64,000 nt of DNA, taken from contig FJOG01000003.1 in assembly GCA_900073065.1 (NCBI GenBank), positions 2,234,133-2,298,132 on the forward strand. The letters are read 5' to 3'. The DNA comes from Phialocephala subalpina. Its lineage: Eukaryota; Ascomycota; Leotiomycetes; Helotiales; Mollisiaceae. Below are positions 10,541 through 22,636 of this stretch, piece after piece. Under the pieces are notes generated by a model. That model worked only from the letters and a program-made list of their open reading frames with translations. It was not told the DNA's origin and searched no databases. The translations under genes were made by a program, and so were the position numbers. Positions within the stretch are counted from its first letter, which is position 1. Each line of letters opens with the position of its first letter.

Positions 10541-11777
10541 TCCAAGATCCCAGAATCCAGTATTCCTAAATTCCAAAATCCCAAGATTCTGGGTTCAAGG
10601 GAGCAAGGTATCTGGGAATATCGAATCCCGGAATTTCCAGAAGACTTGACAATGCATGCTTCATTTACAGAGGTGATTATTAGCCTCCCTCACATCTAAA
10701 GACTACAGAGGAATGCAAGGTCGTGTTGCTCTGATTCCATCAACGTCTTGATGCAAAGGGTTCTCCTTCAACATCTGGAACTTCTGCTTCTATTGCAGGC
10801 GCCAATTTTGGATTATTCTTGCGCGCGTCTTGGTCCTAAATGTTGGATGTTGGTTTATCAGCCAGTGAACTCGAAGACGACCCATGGGAAGCCAAAAAAG
10901 GCTTTCAGTTTCCTTAAAGGCCACTTTTGGCTCGCAGACTGACCTGTGCCGCACAAGCTGTTCCAGGGTCTTTGGGATGCCCGCCAATTTCCTTCTCGTC
11001 TTCTCAGGCACCTCCTCTCCTTGTACGTGACTGTACATAGGGTACCTGATTAATCGACTGCTAGAGCCTCCACTGATTTTATCTCGGAGTATATTCTCTT
11101 GTAAATGTGACAGTCTCCTCTGGATCTTCTAGATAGTATCTCTGATGCTCTTACGACCCCATGATTCTCAAAGATCTTCGACCAATCTTATAGCTCAAAA
11201 TCGATAAATATTTCTCGATCTTTCACATATCATTCGCCAGAAGGCCATATAAGCGCTTGACAACAAGCCATGGCTCATGAATAGCCTCGATATAGCCATG
11301 TGTCCATTGGACAAGGCTAGACGACTTGAAACAGGACCGTACAAGCGCCGTACTCTCGGACGCAGAAGCATATAAGCAATGTCAACTTCCCAACTTCCCG
11401 GAATCCCAATTCCTTGAAATCGTAGAAACGTGAAGTTCTAAACATCTTCTATGCTCTTTCCGACTTTTGGGAGGCCGACATGCGACTTTAGATGAGTGTC
11501 GTCTCTCGGGTTTGACTTCTGCAGCAATGATTGGAAGAATTTTTGTATAAATTGGCCATGACTCTCGCCGTACTAGTATCTCATAACTCCTCATCCTCAA
11601 ACACTTCTTATTGAACTCGTGCACCAGATCTCTCTTCTCATTCCTCATTCATGTTTATTGTCCTTCCTAGATCAGGTTATATATTTCGGTCTCGGTCTCC
11701 ATCTCTAACTCGAGCGACCTGGGTCTAAACTTGCTTCGAACTCTGCCATGTCCTAATTTTCAGAGCATTCAAACATC
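10541..11777. other. Intergenic, AATTCC/GGAATC-rich
   Basis: From 10540 to 10640 and near 11390-11420 the DNA is full of imperfect copies of a CCCAGAATCC/GGAATTCC-like word on both strands. No coding region is recognised. Confidence 0.4.
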
Positions 11778-12086
11778 ATGTCGCAGGTCTGTATTTATCT
11801 CGAAGTCTTAATAATATACCGAGAAGAAAGTGTGCACTAACACGTTGCGAACTAGCAATCAACGGAGACATACTTCTCGACTCTCGAATACGACGATGTG
11901 CCGGAACTCATGGTTTACGAGATGGAATCACCCCAGATTGGTCAAGATAATGCTACTTCCCAACGCTCAAATTCTTCGGTCGATATGCCTGCCATTTTCG
12001 AGCAAATCCACGAACTCCTCAACGAATCTATCATGAAATGCACGCTTACTTTCGATACTTTCGAAATCACCGTGGTTCGTACATAA
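11778..12086 (+). CDS. Small hypothetical protein with 9-nt first exon
   Basis: A 9-nt first exon (ATGTCGCAG, 11778-11786) and a 69-nt intron (GTCTGT...CTAG) lead to exon 11856-12086. The predicted protein has 79 residues, starts MSQQSTETYFSTLEYDD and is acidic. No family is recognised. The architecture and first residues resemble the gene at 14602-15005 (MMQ|HSTNTFS), so the two may be diverged duplicates. The open frame without the first exon would start at an internal Met. Coding status is uncertain. Confidence 0.4.
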
Positions 12087-12874
12087 ACAGTGCAGACAAC
12101 ACATACGATCGATTTCAATGGAGTCCGGAGGCTTTGCCAGCCATGTCTGGGGCTTTGTCTTCATACTTGGAATATGAATTATATCGAGAATCTGCAGGTG
12201 TCACGGATGAGCGTGGTCTTAAGTTCAAATGTACCTGGAAACAGACAATCTCTCCTAAAACATTTTGTAGCGACTACTTTATCAGTTGCGGAAGCAGTTG
12301 GAGGCAAAATGTATGGTATTGATGTCAAATCTGTCTGTCTAGCTAGGTGGAAATGTCTGCTTGATATAGTGCTCTCGCTGGAACATCGGCATTAGGCCAA
12401 ACTGCTTAGTGAAACGATGCATAACTGATGATGCGGCTTCATGCCAACATGCTACAATTTCCCCACTGCATTGATACCACTGATTACGAGTCCTCCTCAA
12501 CTGACATACTTCGCATACCCTTAAGTTGGTGACAAGCGTACATGGGCGACCTCCTCATTTGTCTTTTGCGTCAAACGTGTGCTGATTTCTTTTCCAGGCG
12601 CTGTGCTAATGGCTGTTTGAGCGAGGAACATGCTTTGAGCATTGGTCTCTCTAGAATGATGCAATGCCAGCCCCTCTCGAGTCAGTAGCATGCTGAAGTA
12701 GACTTGCATGAATAGACTTGAATGCAAAGAAGGATATGCGTTTGGTACGTAGCAACATGGACCAGACATCTGGCTCCATTCTTGATCGTAGGTGAGCGGA
12801 CATATGAACATCTGATGTCATATGTAAATCCAGACAGAACGTGAAACCAGAATAAGGCAAAGGGAACGCAGCAT
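12087..12874. other. Intergenic, no gene recognised
   Basis: Open frames of about 95-100 codons at 12038-12395 overlap each other in different frames and show no motif. They could be 3' continuation of the small gene upstream, but I find no convincing splice link. Confidence 0.35.
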
Positions 12875-13762
12875 TCAGGATAGATCCGTGATTGATAGAT
12901 TGAATTGCTTCATCTTTCGCTGCATCAATTCTGCTTTCAAAATCCTTTTGTGAATACGCTCTTCCTCCTGCCCATCATCGAGTTTGGGCTCCCCGGTGAC
13001 CTCTCTAGGCTCTGGTCGTCCTTGACTTGCTGCTCCTTCCCCGTGACACTTGGTCCACTCGATTTCCACATCGTCTACCAAGAGTCGTAGTTCCTGTAAC
13101 AGCTCATGCCAAGGTCCACCTCGATTCATGGACCCTTTAATCACGCGGACTCTCTCGGAAAGGCTTTTGATAAGTTGTTCCTCCTCAGCACTCTTGAGCT
13201 CCTCTGCCTTTCGTTTGGCTGCTTCTACCTCTTTCTGACGTTCAGGCCATGCAATCTGAACCTCCTCGACCATTTGTTGCAGTCGCTGTATTAGCTTGTC
13301 CATATCTTGCTCCCGGTATCTCCATTCCTTCAACAAAGACACCTTTTCGAAAAGTGCTTGCATGCTTAAATCTTTCCACTCTTGTGTGTTCAGCACGCTT
13401 TCCACACCATACAGATGCGCCACCTGCCAACGGCAATCTGGGTGCATATAAACGCCAGGGGGCATGGGGAAAGGAGGGTTGTTATGAATTGCATTTACGC
13501 GTTCCTGGCACCATTTGTCGAAGATCTCAAGAGCGAGTGCAGCGCGAGAGCCACTTTCTGGCCTCTCAGGGGAAGATGCGGGGCTGATCTCTGCTAGACT
13601 ATCCTCTATCGTATCGATTGCCATCTTGAAGAGCCCTGGAAGTGTCCGTATGTGAACGGATGTGTTGCGGATGAACGGTGAGTAGGACGGATGAGCAGGA
13701 CTCGTAGTGGATGTTGATGATCCCTGCGTTACCCCCGACGAATCAGATCTACAGTAAGACAT
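12875..13762 (-). CDS. Hypothetical coiled-coil protein
   Basis: One uninterrupted frame of 295 residues. The N terminus is low-complexity (Ser/Thr/Pro). A start at the internal Met of MAIDTIEDSLAEISP, 46 residues later, is possible. The middle has an ordered part (FDKWCQERVNAIHNNPPFP, then YMHPDCRWQVAHLYGVE). Residues about 150-205 form a strong heptad-rich coil (QQMVEEVQIAWPERQKEVEA and onward). A second short coil follows (LLQELRLLVDDVEIEWTK). There is no signal peptide, membrane helix or known domain. Lineage-specific protein; function unknown. Confidence 0.6.
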   Translation of the reverse strand: MSYCRSDSSGVTQGSSTSTTSPAHPSYSPFIRNTSVHIRTLPGLFKMAIDTIEDSLAEISPASSPERPESGSRAALALEIFDKWCQERVNAIHNNPPFPMPPGVYMHPDCRWQVAHLYGVESVLNTQEWKDLSMQALFEKVSLLKEWRYREQDMDKLIQRLQQMVEEVQIAWPERQKEVEAAKRKAEELKSAEEEQLIKSLSERVRVIKGSMNRGGPWHELLQELRLLVDDVEIEWTKCHGEGAASQGRPEPREVTGEPKLDDGQEEERIHKRILKAELMQRKMKQFNLSITDLS

Positions 13763-14601
13763 GGATCACTAAGTCCAAACATACCTTCCTTTCCAACCGC
13801 GCGGTAGACAATGGTATTTTCAGAAGACGGAGAGAGTCTTTATAGGTCCTATAAACGCATCTACATATTTTCATAAATCTGACATACCACTGTTCTGCAG
13901 CTCTCATTGCTGAAGCTCCTCGGACACGGGTGCTGCTCCCCGCAAGCGCTAATTTGGCGCCCACATCTACGACTTCACTTGCAGCTTGCAGACAACCCCT
14001 TGTTTGATGCCATCATTAGACTGCAAAATATGAATAATTCGTTCCTGTTTACCCAATTTCCAGTTTCCCGTTTGCTGGACCCCCGAATTCCTGAAAACCT
14101 GAAAATCTTTTTTCGAGCACCCCCATTATCCCGGCCTGGTCTGGACATTCCGGGCCACCCTCTTCTTCTCTCAGGAACTCAATTTGTCGAGATGCATGCC
14201 CCAGCCCTGCCCAGCCTGAATAAGTCTAGACAGGAGTGGGAGAGTGAGGATTCTGCTCTCGAATTCCGAGTTCTGAATCCCGTTTTTCGAGATTCTGGAA
14301 AACCGATTTTTGACTTTCGACTTTCGACTTTCGACTTTCCCAAACTCGAGATCTGACTTCTCGGAGACCCCTTTTCACACAATCAGTGTAGTATGAATAT
14401 CCTTTCGCAATGAAGTATGTTCTGTATCCATCTTGCATGTCTTTCTTTCACTCTCCACTTTATCTCCCATCTCCTCCGCCGTTGAGCCTTGATTGTGGTA
14501 TTATCTTTGCTGCTCAAGGAAGTACCTTCACCCAACCTTGCATTCGGCCTCTTTCGACTATCGTGTACTGCACTTTGTATGTTAGCTCTGCTCAGCACCA
14601 T
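13763..14601. other. Intergenic with simple repeats
   Basis: Contains CCGAATTCC-like low-complexity words (about 14050-14300) and a heptanucleotide repeat at 14311-14339. Open frames here are repeat-driven. Confidence 0.45.
14311..14339. repeat. Short tandem repeat, unit GACTTTC, four copies
   Basis: GACTTTC is repeated head to tail four times within a longer CTTTCGA-rich tract. Confidence 0.85.
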
Positions 14602-15005
14602 GATGCAGGTGTGTATCTCTTTGCTTTGAAAGACAGCGCCTTTCATGCGAACCTCAAATGATGAGCTTGCTGACCTTATGCTGCAATCAGCATTCAACCA
14701 ATACATTCTCTCCAATCTCGACAGACGATCAAAATGACGACCGCATGGACTGGACCCCAAATTTTCAAGAGAACATCCACGATCGCCCTAACGGCCGGGC
14801 CAACTTGACCGAGTTGGCAAATAACCTTTCCAACATTGGCTTCGAGAATCAACCTATCGACGAAGGGATCCCGAAGAGCCACACACCTGATCTCGCACGC
14901 TCCGAACTCGAACGTCTCGTTGCTCGAGCAAAGATATGGCACGTGTCGACGATAATTCTGATCGACGCCAAGGGAATGACTTCTGTGTCTTGGGTGCGGT
15001 CTTAA
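14602..15005 (+). CDS. Small hypothetical protein with 9-nt first exon
   Basis: Exon 14602-14610 (ATGATGCAG), an 80-nt GTGTGT...TCAG intron and exon 14691-15005 give 107 residues in phase 0. The protein begins MMQHSTNTFSPISTDDQ and is polar and Asn-rich, with LTELANNLSNIGFENQ in the middle. It ends with WHVSTIILIDAKGMTSVSW. No domain is recognised. The tiny first exon and the QxSTxTxS start mirror the gene at 11778-12086. An in-frame Met at 14658 would give an alternative start, reading through what I call the intron. Confidence 0.42.
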
Positions 15006-15791
15006 AGACTCGGACGGTCGAGAAAGAGGCAAATTGTTATGTATGCATGAGGAGGAATTCTCCGGAGAGGCCTGTGTCCATACTCAGCTCGAGAACTATG
15101 CAGAACTAATTCAATACGTTTCAAAGTCCAGAATCTATCAGGGAACCTTGCTCATGTTGGGGACCGTGTTGAGGAAGTATCGTGCGGCATGGCATTCTCT
15201 CCTCTCTCACTTCTCTTCGCGTACACTTTGAAAATGATTCATCGGGGACGAAACCAAATTTCAAGGCTGAAAGGGATCGTACATTATGTTCAGTTTCGGA
15301 ACATGAAGCAATTGTAATGAAAGGACGAAACACGCTGCCACTATCAGCGAAGCAGGTATGCGCCTGAATGGGCATAATATAAGCCACTTTAGCAGCCAGA
15401 ATTTCTTCGCCATGCTTGAACAACAGCAATATATCAAGCAATGGCCTAAAAAGACGACGTGCAACACAACACGGCACAGAGAAGACGGCATAAATGGAGA
15501 GGCGGGTGTGAACTACACGTGACCTGAAACTGGCATTTGGAGACTGCCATAGCTCCTTGGTGACCATCTGGAAGGTTTCAAGGGTACAGAAGGCATACTG
15601 TGCATCGATAGATGTCTCTCAGGTGAAACATGTTGTTGATTGAAGAGCTGAGACCAGGTGATGAAGAAGTTTCGTGATGTCATGCAACGCGAAAACAGCT
15701 GAAGACGCGAGTAACTGCTAGCTCATGGACAACCACTTCAACTTTCAGTTGACTGGACACACACAGGACTAAGAATGTGAGAACCTCCAAA
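15006..15791. other. Intergenic, no gene recognised
   Basis: Open frames on both strands around 15121-15567 have no motif. Nothing else is seen apart from the promoter region of the HMCES-like gene. Confidence 0.4.
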
Positions 15792-17138
15792 ATGTGCGGC
15801 AGATACGCACTCGCACTTGTAAGTAACTTTCTTCTCTCTTCAGAACTCTGCTGACGATGGAAAGCGACCCTCCCAAGTGAGGAGATACCTCCAAGATGAG
15901 AACATGCAAGTAGATGAAGCACCAGAGGATGAAGGAGACGGTGCCCCACGACAATCCTACAACTTCGCACCTGGATACCACGGCATTGTATACCGTGCAG
16001 ATGTCCCAGACTATGGTGCAGGTCCACGACGGCATAAGAAGGGCGAGGGAGAATCTGAGGAGGAAGCATCCACAGATGCTGCTGCCGAAGAGGATCAAGG
16101 AGAGGTTCGATACAAGCTTCAGTCGATGAAGTGGGGACTTATTCCATTCTGGACGAAGCGCAATCCTGATTACGGCTCTATGATGAAGACGATCAACTGT
16201 CGAGACGATTCCTTGATCGAGAATAAAGGCATGTGGAATACGATGAAGCAGAGAAAACGTTGTATCGTTGTTGCGCAGGGCTTCTACGAGTGGCTGAAGA
16301 AGGGCAAAGACAAGGTCCCGCATTATACCAAGCGTAAGGATGGGCAATTGATGTGCTTTGCTGGTCTTTGGGATTGTGTTCAGTACGAAGGTGAGCGTTG
16401 TCAAAGCTCTCTGTTCCGAATGTTTCTCACTTCATCCTGGCAGGCTCGGACGAAAACAACTACACGTACACAATCATCACCACAGACTCGAACAAGCAAC
16501 TGAAGTTCCTTCACGATCGCATGCCTGTTATACTCGAAAATGGATCCGAAGATATCAAGAAGTGGCTTGACCCAAAGCAATACACATGGTCCAAGGAGCT
16601 CCAGAGCTTACTTAAACCAACTGATACCGAATTGGAATGCTATCCTGTCAGTAAGGACGTTGGAAAAGTTGGAAACAACTCCCCCACTTTCATAATTCCG
16701 GTTGCAAGCAGCGAGAATAAGTCGAACATCGCCAACTTCTTCGCGAAAGGGGCTGCGAAAGCCGAGTCGAAGACCCCAGCGACAGAGGTCAAGGCCGAAA
16801 GCCCCAAGAAGGGGGAGCCTGTGACGCAGATCAAGCAACAAGAAGGCGAAGACCGCAAGACCATCGATCACGATGGTACCGAAGACAATGCTCCACTACC
16901 AGTTCCGAAGGAGGAAGTGAAGCAAGGCATTAAGCGAGAGCTAGATGATGTACCTGAAACTGAGGAACAGCCCAAGAAGATGTCGAATACTTCAGCGAGT
17001 CCTTCAAAGCCTTCTTCTTCACCGACAAAGCCAGCTCGCAAAACTAGAAGCGCTACGAGTAACAACACTACTAGTCCTTCGAAGCCTAGCGGCAAGGAGA
17101 AGGGTAGCCAGAAGATTACGAATTTCTTTAGCAAATAG
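15792..17138 (+). CDS. HMCES: HMCES/YedK-family (SRAP) abasic-site DNA-protein crosslinking protein
   Basis: Exons 15792-15818, 15865-16390 and 16444-17138 encode 415 residues. The first intron is 46 nt, with a GCTGAC branch site; a nearer CAG would leave only a 25-nt intron and break family alignment. The protein starts MCGRYAL, so Cys2 becomes the catalytic N terminus that links to abasic sites. Further SRAP signatures: YNFAPGYHG, MKWGLIPFWTK, INCRDDS, VAQGFYEWLKK (acidic residue) and HDRMPVIL (His). After about residue 240 an extended Lys/Ser/Pro-rich tail carries NIANFFAK and the terminal KITNFFSK. Both resemble PCNA-interacting motifs lacking the leading Gln. It acts on single-stranded DNA at replication forks. 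Confidence 0.93.
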
Positions 17139-17530
17139 CATGGGGTTTCTGGGTCTCCCTCATTGGTTGGCCGGCTGTCTGGTGTTGGGGCGTCAAGGTG
17201 CTTATGATTTGATGATGGTAATGTATGGATGTTTCTCATCTAGAACTCCCATGGGAGCCTTTGCTACTGTTCGTAGACATGCAATGTGCGGACATCTCTC
17301 ATAAATATGGCTCTGTTGGCCGTGACGATCGCTTGTTACTATTTCGTTTCTTCCCCCCCTTCGCGGCATCTGATTCAATGTTCGAGCCATTTAAAGACAA
17401 TATGGTTCGCTTTTCTTCTTCCTATATTTCCTATATTTACAACAGCAAAAAATATACATTTTGAGTTTAAAGAACGTCCGTGTTCCTTGCACACATTGTA
17501 ATTATCTTCGCTTCTTTTCTAAGGTCCTCT
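17139..17530. other. Convergent spacer, 3' regions
   Basis: Lies between the stop codons of the HMCES-like gene and the GH5 relic. The AT-rich segment 17400-17460 could hold polyadenylation signals. No gene is seen. Confidence 0.45.
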
Positions 17531-18875
17531 CTATCTCGCCAAGCAAGCTTTTACGAGCGATGTATCTTGCATGTTGTTGCCCGATCCAGTTGGCGTCTCA
17601 GTGAGAGCTATATCATTCGTCAGATCACTGAATCAAAGAGCTGATTCAAATTACTCACTGTATGTCTCATCAAATGATCCCGCTCCCCACCCAATATAGC
17701 CAAGATAGACGTCACTATTTTGACTACAACTAGTTTAATACTCGCCATTTTTCAGAAGGAAAGAAGGGGCATACTTGACAAATGCAACCTGAGCACAAAG
17801 ATACTGGGCACACGAAGCTGTATTTCCACCTCCAGTCTCGGTATTCAGAGCCTGTCGTCTATTCGTTCTTAGCCAAGTGGCGAGGGGTTGGAAGGCGGTA
17901 GAGATGTTGTCTGTCACACAGTCCACATGCGTCCCTGAGTTGTCGCTATCGAGATACTTATGGACATCGAAGATTAGGCCTGTGGTGCTGTTGTCTGGAT
18001 TCGTGATGGGGAGAAGAGCGGCGCCAGAGCCGTTGGTGATGAAAGCTCCCGCTGAGGTGTAGTCATTTCCTGGAAGGAGGACCGGACTGTGTTAGTAAGT
18101 GATTGCTCCTTTCTGCAAGACAGACTAACTCATTTGTGTGGTGGCTCCAGCCCCTCGGATTGCGTTGACAACGAGCTGAACTGTTGCAGCCCACTTCTTG
18201 ATATCCACTTCATGGGGTTCATTCATGACTCCAAAAGCCACATTTGTGGTCGACTTATACCTCATCGCGATCTGGGTCCATAAATCTACAAATTGAGCAT
18301 CAGTCGGTTCTCCCTGCCCAATTATCTTCCCGTTCCATCTCGCATAGTTATGGATGTCAATGATACACACAGCACCGGTCTTCAGACAAGCTTGCAACAG
18401 TTGATCGTACTTGCCGAGGTTTGCAGAGTTGAGTTTTCCGCCGAGTTGGCCGCCAAGGATGTACTGCCAGCCGATGGGGAGGCGGAAGATGTTCATGTTG
18501 TCCTTGGTTGCGAAATGGTTCATTTGGCCGGCTCCGTCTGGTCCACCAAGTGATTGAACGGGTGGATATACATTGGTCATGTTTTAGGTGCCGTCGGTGC
18601 CTACACCGAAGTCGAACCCTGCAAGATTAACGCCGACTGTAAGTTCGTTAGGGGTGTGGTCAATGGAGGTGTATAGGGGTATGCTCACCATACTTGACCT
18701 TTCCTGTTGCTGAGGGTGAAGCAGCAGAGGTCGTGGAAGCTCGTGCTGGCCATGTCAATTGTCCTTCAAGAACGCAATCTCATGAAGCTCTTCACTCACC
18801 AGCTACATTTCCAGGCAGTGCCAGAGCCCCACCTACACACAGTAAACTGGAAAGTACAGAAAGCTTTATCTTCAA
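17531..18875 (-). pseudogene. GH5 endo-beta-1,4-glucanase, inactivated
   Basis: Six exons can be traced: 18800-18875, 18689-18745, about 18126-18636, 17776-18086, 17659-17723 and 17531-17607. The conceptual product has a secretion signal (KLSVLSSLLCVGGALA) and VGVNLAGFDFGVGTDGT. It has the GH5 core IFRLPIGWQYILGG, the acid/base Glu in MNEPH, the nucleophile Glu in TETGGG, and the end YLGYIGWGAGSF...SLVKACLAR. Three defects: the expected ATG is TTG (18873-18875); a TAA at 18584-18586 follows TDGT, where related enzymes have Cys; and the exon 3/exon 4 junction keeps frame only with an unusual donor or a 5-bp insertion. GH5 enzymes cut cellulose chains internally. Sequencing error cannot be excluded. 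Confidence 0.85.
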
Positions 18876-21144
18876 AACTTCAACAATTACTCGAAATAAT
18901 GACTCGGAATGTACGGGAAATAGATGGGTACAGAAGCAGCAAAGAGGAAGCAGAACGCCTCATTCTTATGTTGGAAGTACTCCATTGACTGATCATCAAG
19001 GTAACACATTGGGATAATCGCTTGATCAACCCAGGATGCCAATGAACGCGAGGTGCATGCGTTTTTGGAGAAGTAGTTGATGCATGGACTTGATTGACCC
19101 GTCCTCTGTGTTCCGAATATATATGATTTGTAGTTTGAGGAACATTATTTGGTTTTAGGAGGATGATTCGAGTGTTACATGTCGACATCCACGTCGACAT
19201 CTTGACGAGGATAAAATTTGGAGAGAAGGAAGGGAACATCCTCTCTCCTAACATCGCTCCTGCCTCGAAAGCACGACCTCGAGCACGACCCCTGAGCACG
19301 ACGGATGGCCAGTCCTTTGATCCTTGCTGGTCACACTCTGAACGCGGGGTGACCAAGGGTCATTTGCACCTTCCCCGGATTCATGCTTTTCAATGCCACA
19401 TCTGTTCCTGGACGCCACGCCACGTTCACTTTCCGGACGACAATCTTCCGCCAAACCTTGAACGCAACCTCTCGATGCCACGATTTTGATCTTTCGGCTT
19501 TCGAGGTGCCGTTCCGGCGGCAGGTTCCCGCTGTACCGTACCTACTTCAGCAAGGGTCCCCTCTCCTTGGCGTTTTATCTGTTGTTCGATTCGATTCGGT
19601 CATGTTTGTGTTCATGCTTAATTGGATGTTCCGTTCACATGAGGCCTGCTGTTTGATTCAGATGAAGCCAGGCTTAATGAGAAAATTGAGAGGGAGTATC
19701 TCCTCTCTGCCTAAAGTCTAGATGTCAGGAAGACAAGGACACGGTCCGGCTTCGCCTTCCCTCTGCCTCCATCTGTTCCTCCCAAGCTATGTAATCTTAC
19801 ATCTGCCTCGGCACGTGATGGCTTTCTTCTATGTGCCAGATTCTTGTATGTTGCGGATGTCGAGAGGTATTTCGAAATTGCTCCGGCACCGTGAATATAA
19901 TACTGATATGGGCCTTGCTAATTGGACCAACTCCCTTCCCTTTCATCAGAATGCAGTCACGAAAAGATTTTGGGCAAGCGCACAGCTTCCAACGGTGGAC
20001 AGAGAACTCGAACTAAATCGCCCATCCCACAATACAGCGCCTGAAAAGCGTCAGCATCTCCTGTATCGGAAAGTGAGTAGTCCTACTAATATTACGCTCA
20101 AGAGCGAGCTAAGAGCAACCAGAGATGAAAACATTCTGAGATCTCGGACAATGCTTTGTCCGAAAGGGGGCTTCTAGCAGCGAGACCTGATCTACTTGAA
20201 CAAAATTTTGAGCACGACATCGCTACTTGCTTTTCTCGCCTATGCAATCTCAATATGGCAGAATCTACAATTTGATGAGAGTAAGCCTGTGTGGAAGTTT
20301 GGGCCTTATTGCGGGAGCCATATGGAGGCAACATTCTAGCAGAATGATCCATGAAAGAAGCGACTTCGAACAAGTACCGATTCTTGTGGCTGAAATTCTG
20401 TACTTTATTTCATGGATATTCTGGGGAATGCTGGTCTGCCGAGTGTTTTCTAGTGCTTGAAAGTCAGACTCAGCCAGTCGCTCAGATACTCCAAGGTGTT
20501 CAATCTGTATTTATACAATGTCGTCTTCGAGATCATCCTCAGTACCCCCATCCACCCTCTCCTTCCTTCTCTGCCCTTTTGAGTAACATTGCTTCACATC
20601 AGCAATGGTTCATGGCGATAGTGGTCTTTAGAGCCTGACTTCAGCCTTCTTCCGAGTTGATGAATATGAAAGCCACAGTATCCGGCCAAGGCGGCACTCA
20701 GATGTCTTCTCAAACAATGGGACACGCCAAGCTTTGTGGGTGAGGATGAGGCTCACCAACTTGGCAAGCTTGAGAGAGCGTAATTTGACGACAAGTTGAA
20801 AGTCTTAAGCTGAGTCAGACATTTTCCAGCTTTCGATTTGACTCGAAGTGCACACATAAAATCAAACTTGGCAACAGGTACTCACCAAACTCATGCTGTC
20901 AAGAACGAAAGTGGCTGTGTTCAAGTTGGGAAAGTATGATACGAAGTACTGAATCGCTGAACTTGCAAGTACCACTCTAAGAACGGCCAAGATGATGATA
21001 CCGATGTGCAATCTTAAATATATACTAGAAAGTAACCTATGTACAAAGTTTTTGTTCCCCCATGACAGCGAATGTATATACAACGAATGAAAGTCCCCTC
21101 CCCCTATCAATCACCCACAACTAGGCCTCCAAGACCCGACAAGC
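18876..21144. other. Long intergenic region between the GH5 relic and GH6
   Basis: The longest open frame (19722-20177) has no signal peptide, domain or codon character I can recognise. Segments such as 19300-19520 are rich in CGACC/CCACG words. I see no transposon ends or RNA gene. Confidence 0.4.
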
Positions 21145-22636
21145 TTAGAAAGCAGGGTTGGCATTGGTCAACAGTTGTTCGAAGTACGCCTCGAACCAAG
21201 TACCAGCCTCAGGAGCAGGCTGGAGTGCATCAGCAAGACCACAGTGAGCATCGTATCTCGTAGCAGTGGTGTTCGATGTACCATCACACTCTCCACCAGG
21301 CTTGACCCAAACAAAGGCATCCTCGAGTGGGTCACCAGTGTTGGTCGATGGTCGAAGACCGAAGCCGGTTCCTTCGAGATTGCACCAATCGCCCCAAGCC
21401 AATTGAGCTGTTGGCTGGACACCGTTGCGGGAAGTATCCATGATGAAATGAGCTGGGAAACCAGCAGCAGTGAGAAGAGGAGCCAAAGCATTAATATATC
21501 TCTTCTCATCACAGTTAGAGTCGCCTGACGTGTAGCTGGGGCAAGTAGCGATGCTCCATGCGTTGTAGTTTGCGACGTTGGTAGCGAGACCACGAACTTG
21601 AGATGGTGATCCAGCGGCGGAGTAGACGCTTGCGAAGAGAGTTGCTGCTGGGCCGATGTTGGCGGACCATCCGAGCCAGCCTGCGTGGCCGGCATCCAAG
21701 TACATGGAGACGTTGGGAAGGTTGAGTTGGGAGATGGCGTATTCGACACATTCTTTGTAGGCGGCTTCGGCGTTGGCGCATTTGCTGACTGAAAGGTTGG
21801 TTACGAGGTTAGCGAGGGAATCGGGCTCTGTAACTTTGTCAGTATGGTTGTTGAAATTTCCAAAATACTGACCAATGACGAGAATGACCTGGATATCAGA
21901 GTAGGTGACCAAAAGAGCCTTGATTGCATCAATGTATGCCTTGTAATTGGCAACACCGCCGTTGGCGATGGTGTACTCTCCGTTGGAAGCGAGAGCTGCA
22001 CAATCACGATCAGGAAGATCGTAGACGACAAAAGTACCAGCAACAGGTGGGCTAGCACCAGCCTTGTTCAGCGCTCTGATGTTCGAGAGGAACGTCCCCA
22101 TCAACGGAACCTTGGACATGGTGTCAAGCCAAACGAAAGTAGGCACGTTAGCAACTGAAGCTGCCTTGGTAGCCATGGCACCACTGAGAGACGGAATGGC
22201 GGAGGTTGAGATCTCAGAAGCATAGTATGGGTTGGCGTAGAGACCAACGCCTGAGAAAGGATTGCCAGAGGCAGCAGCGGTGGTGCTTCCACCAGTAACG
22301 CTGGTAGTCGTTGTTCCAGTGACTGAAGTTGAAGTCGCTGCGGCACTGCTACTGGTCTTTGTTGAAGAGCCTGCAGCTGTGGACTGTGCAGTGGAGGAGG
22401 ATGCAGCAGACCCAGCACTAGGAAGACATTGAGAATAGTATGGGTTTGAGTATGTGCAAGTATATCCGGAGACACACGTCGTTGCTCCAGTCCATCCAGT
22501 TCCACCACCTAGTACACGTCAGCCTAATGATTGAGATGGAGGTGGAAAGTATGAGCTCACATTGTCCCCATGCTCCTGACTGAGCCATGGCTGCTGGCAT
22601 AGCCGCTGCGGCGAAAAGTAAACTCTTGATACCCAT
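21145..22636 (-). CDS. GH6 cellobiohydrolase with N-terminal CBM1 (CBHII type)
   Basis: Exons 22561-22636, 21873-22508 and 21145-21827 encode 464 residues. The 45-nt second intron is stop-free in frame, so it could be mistaken for coding; removing it restores [11 protein letters not shown]. Order: signal peptide [21 protein letters not shown]1 ([27 protein letters not shown]), a Ser/Thr/Ala linker to about residue 100, then the GH6 barrel. Key acids are the Asp in [10 protein letters not shown] (about residue 192) and in IEPDS (about 239). [14 protein letters not shown] and [12 protein letters not shown] are further hallmarks. The enzyme works outwards from nonreducing cellulose ends. It lies next to the dead GH5 and two AA9 genes. 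All catalytic residues are intact. Confidence 0.96.

Noticed and set aside
15819..15843. A 25-nt intron at the first splice of the HMCES-like gene
   Set aside because: It is too short for fungal splicing. The next AG, at 15864, gives a 46-nt intron with a GCTGAC branch site and restores the family sequence MCGRYALALRPSQVR.
21828..21872. The in-frame, stop-free 45-nt segment in GH6 read as coding
   Set aside because: It has GT-AG ends, and its removal recreates [11 protein letters not shown] with the catalytic Asp; left in, it would split that motif.
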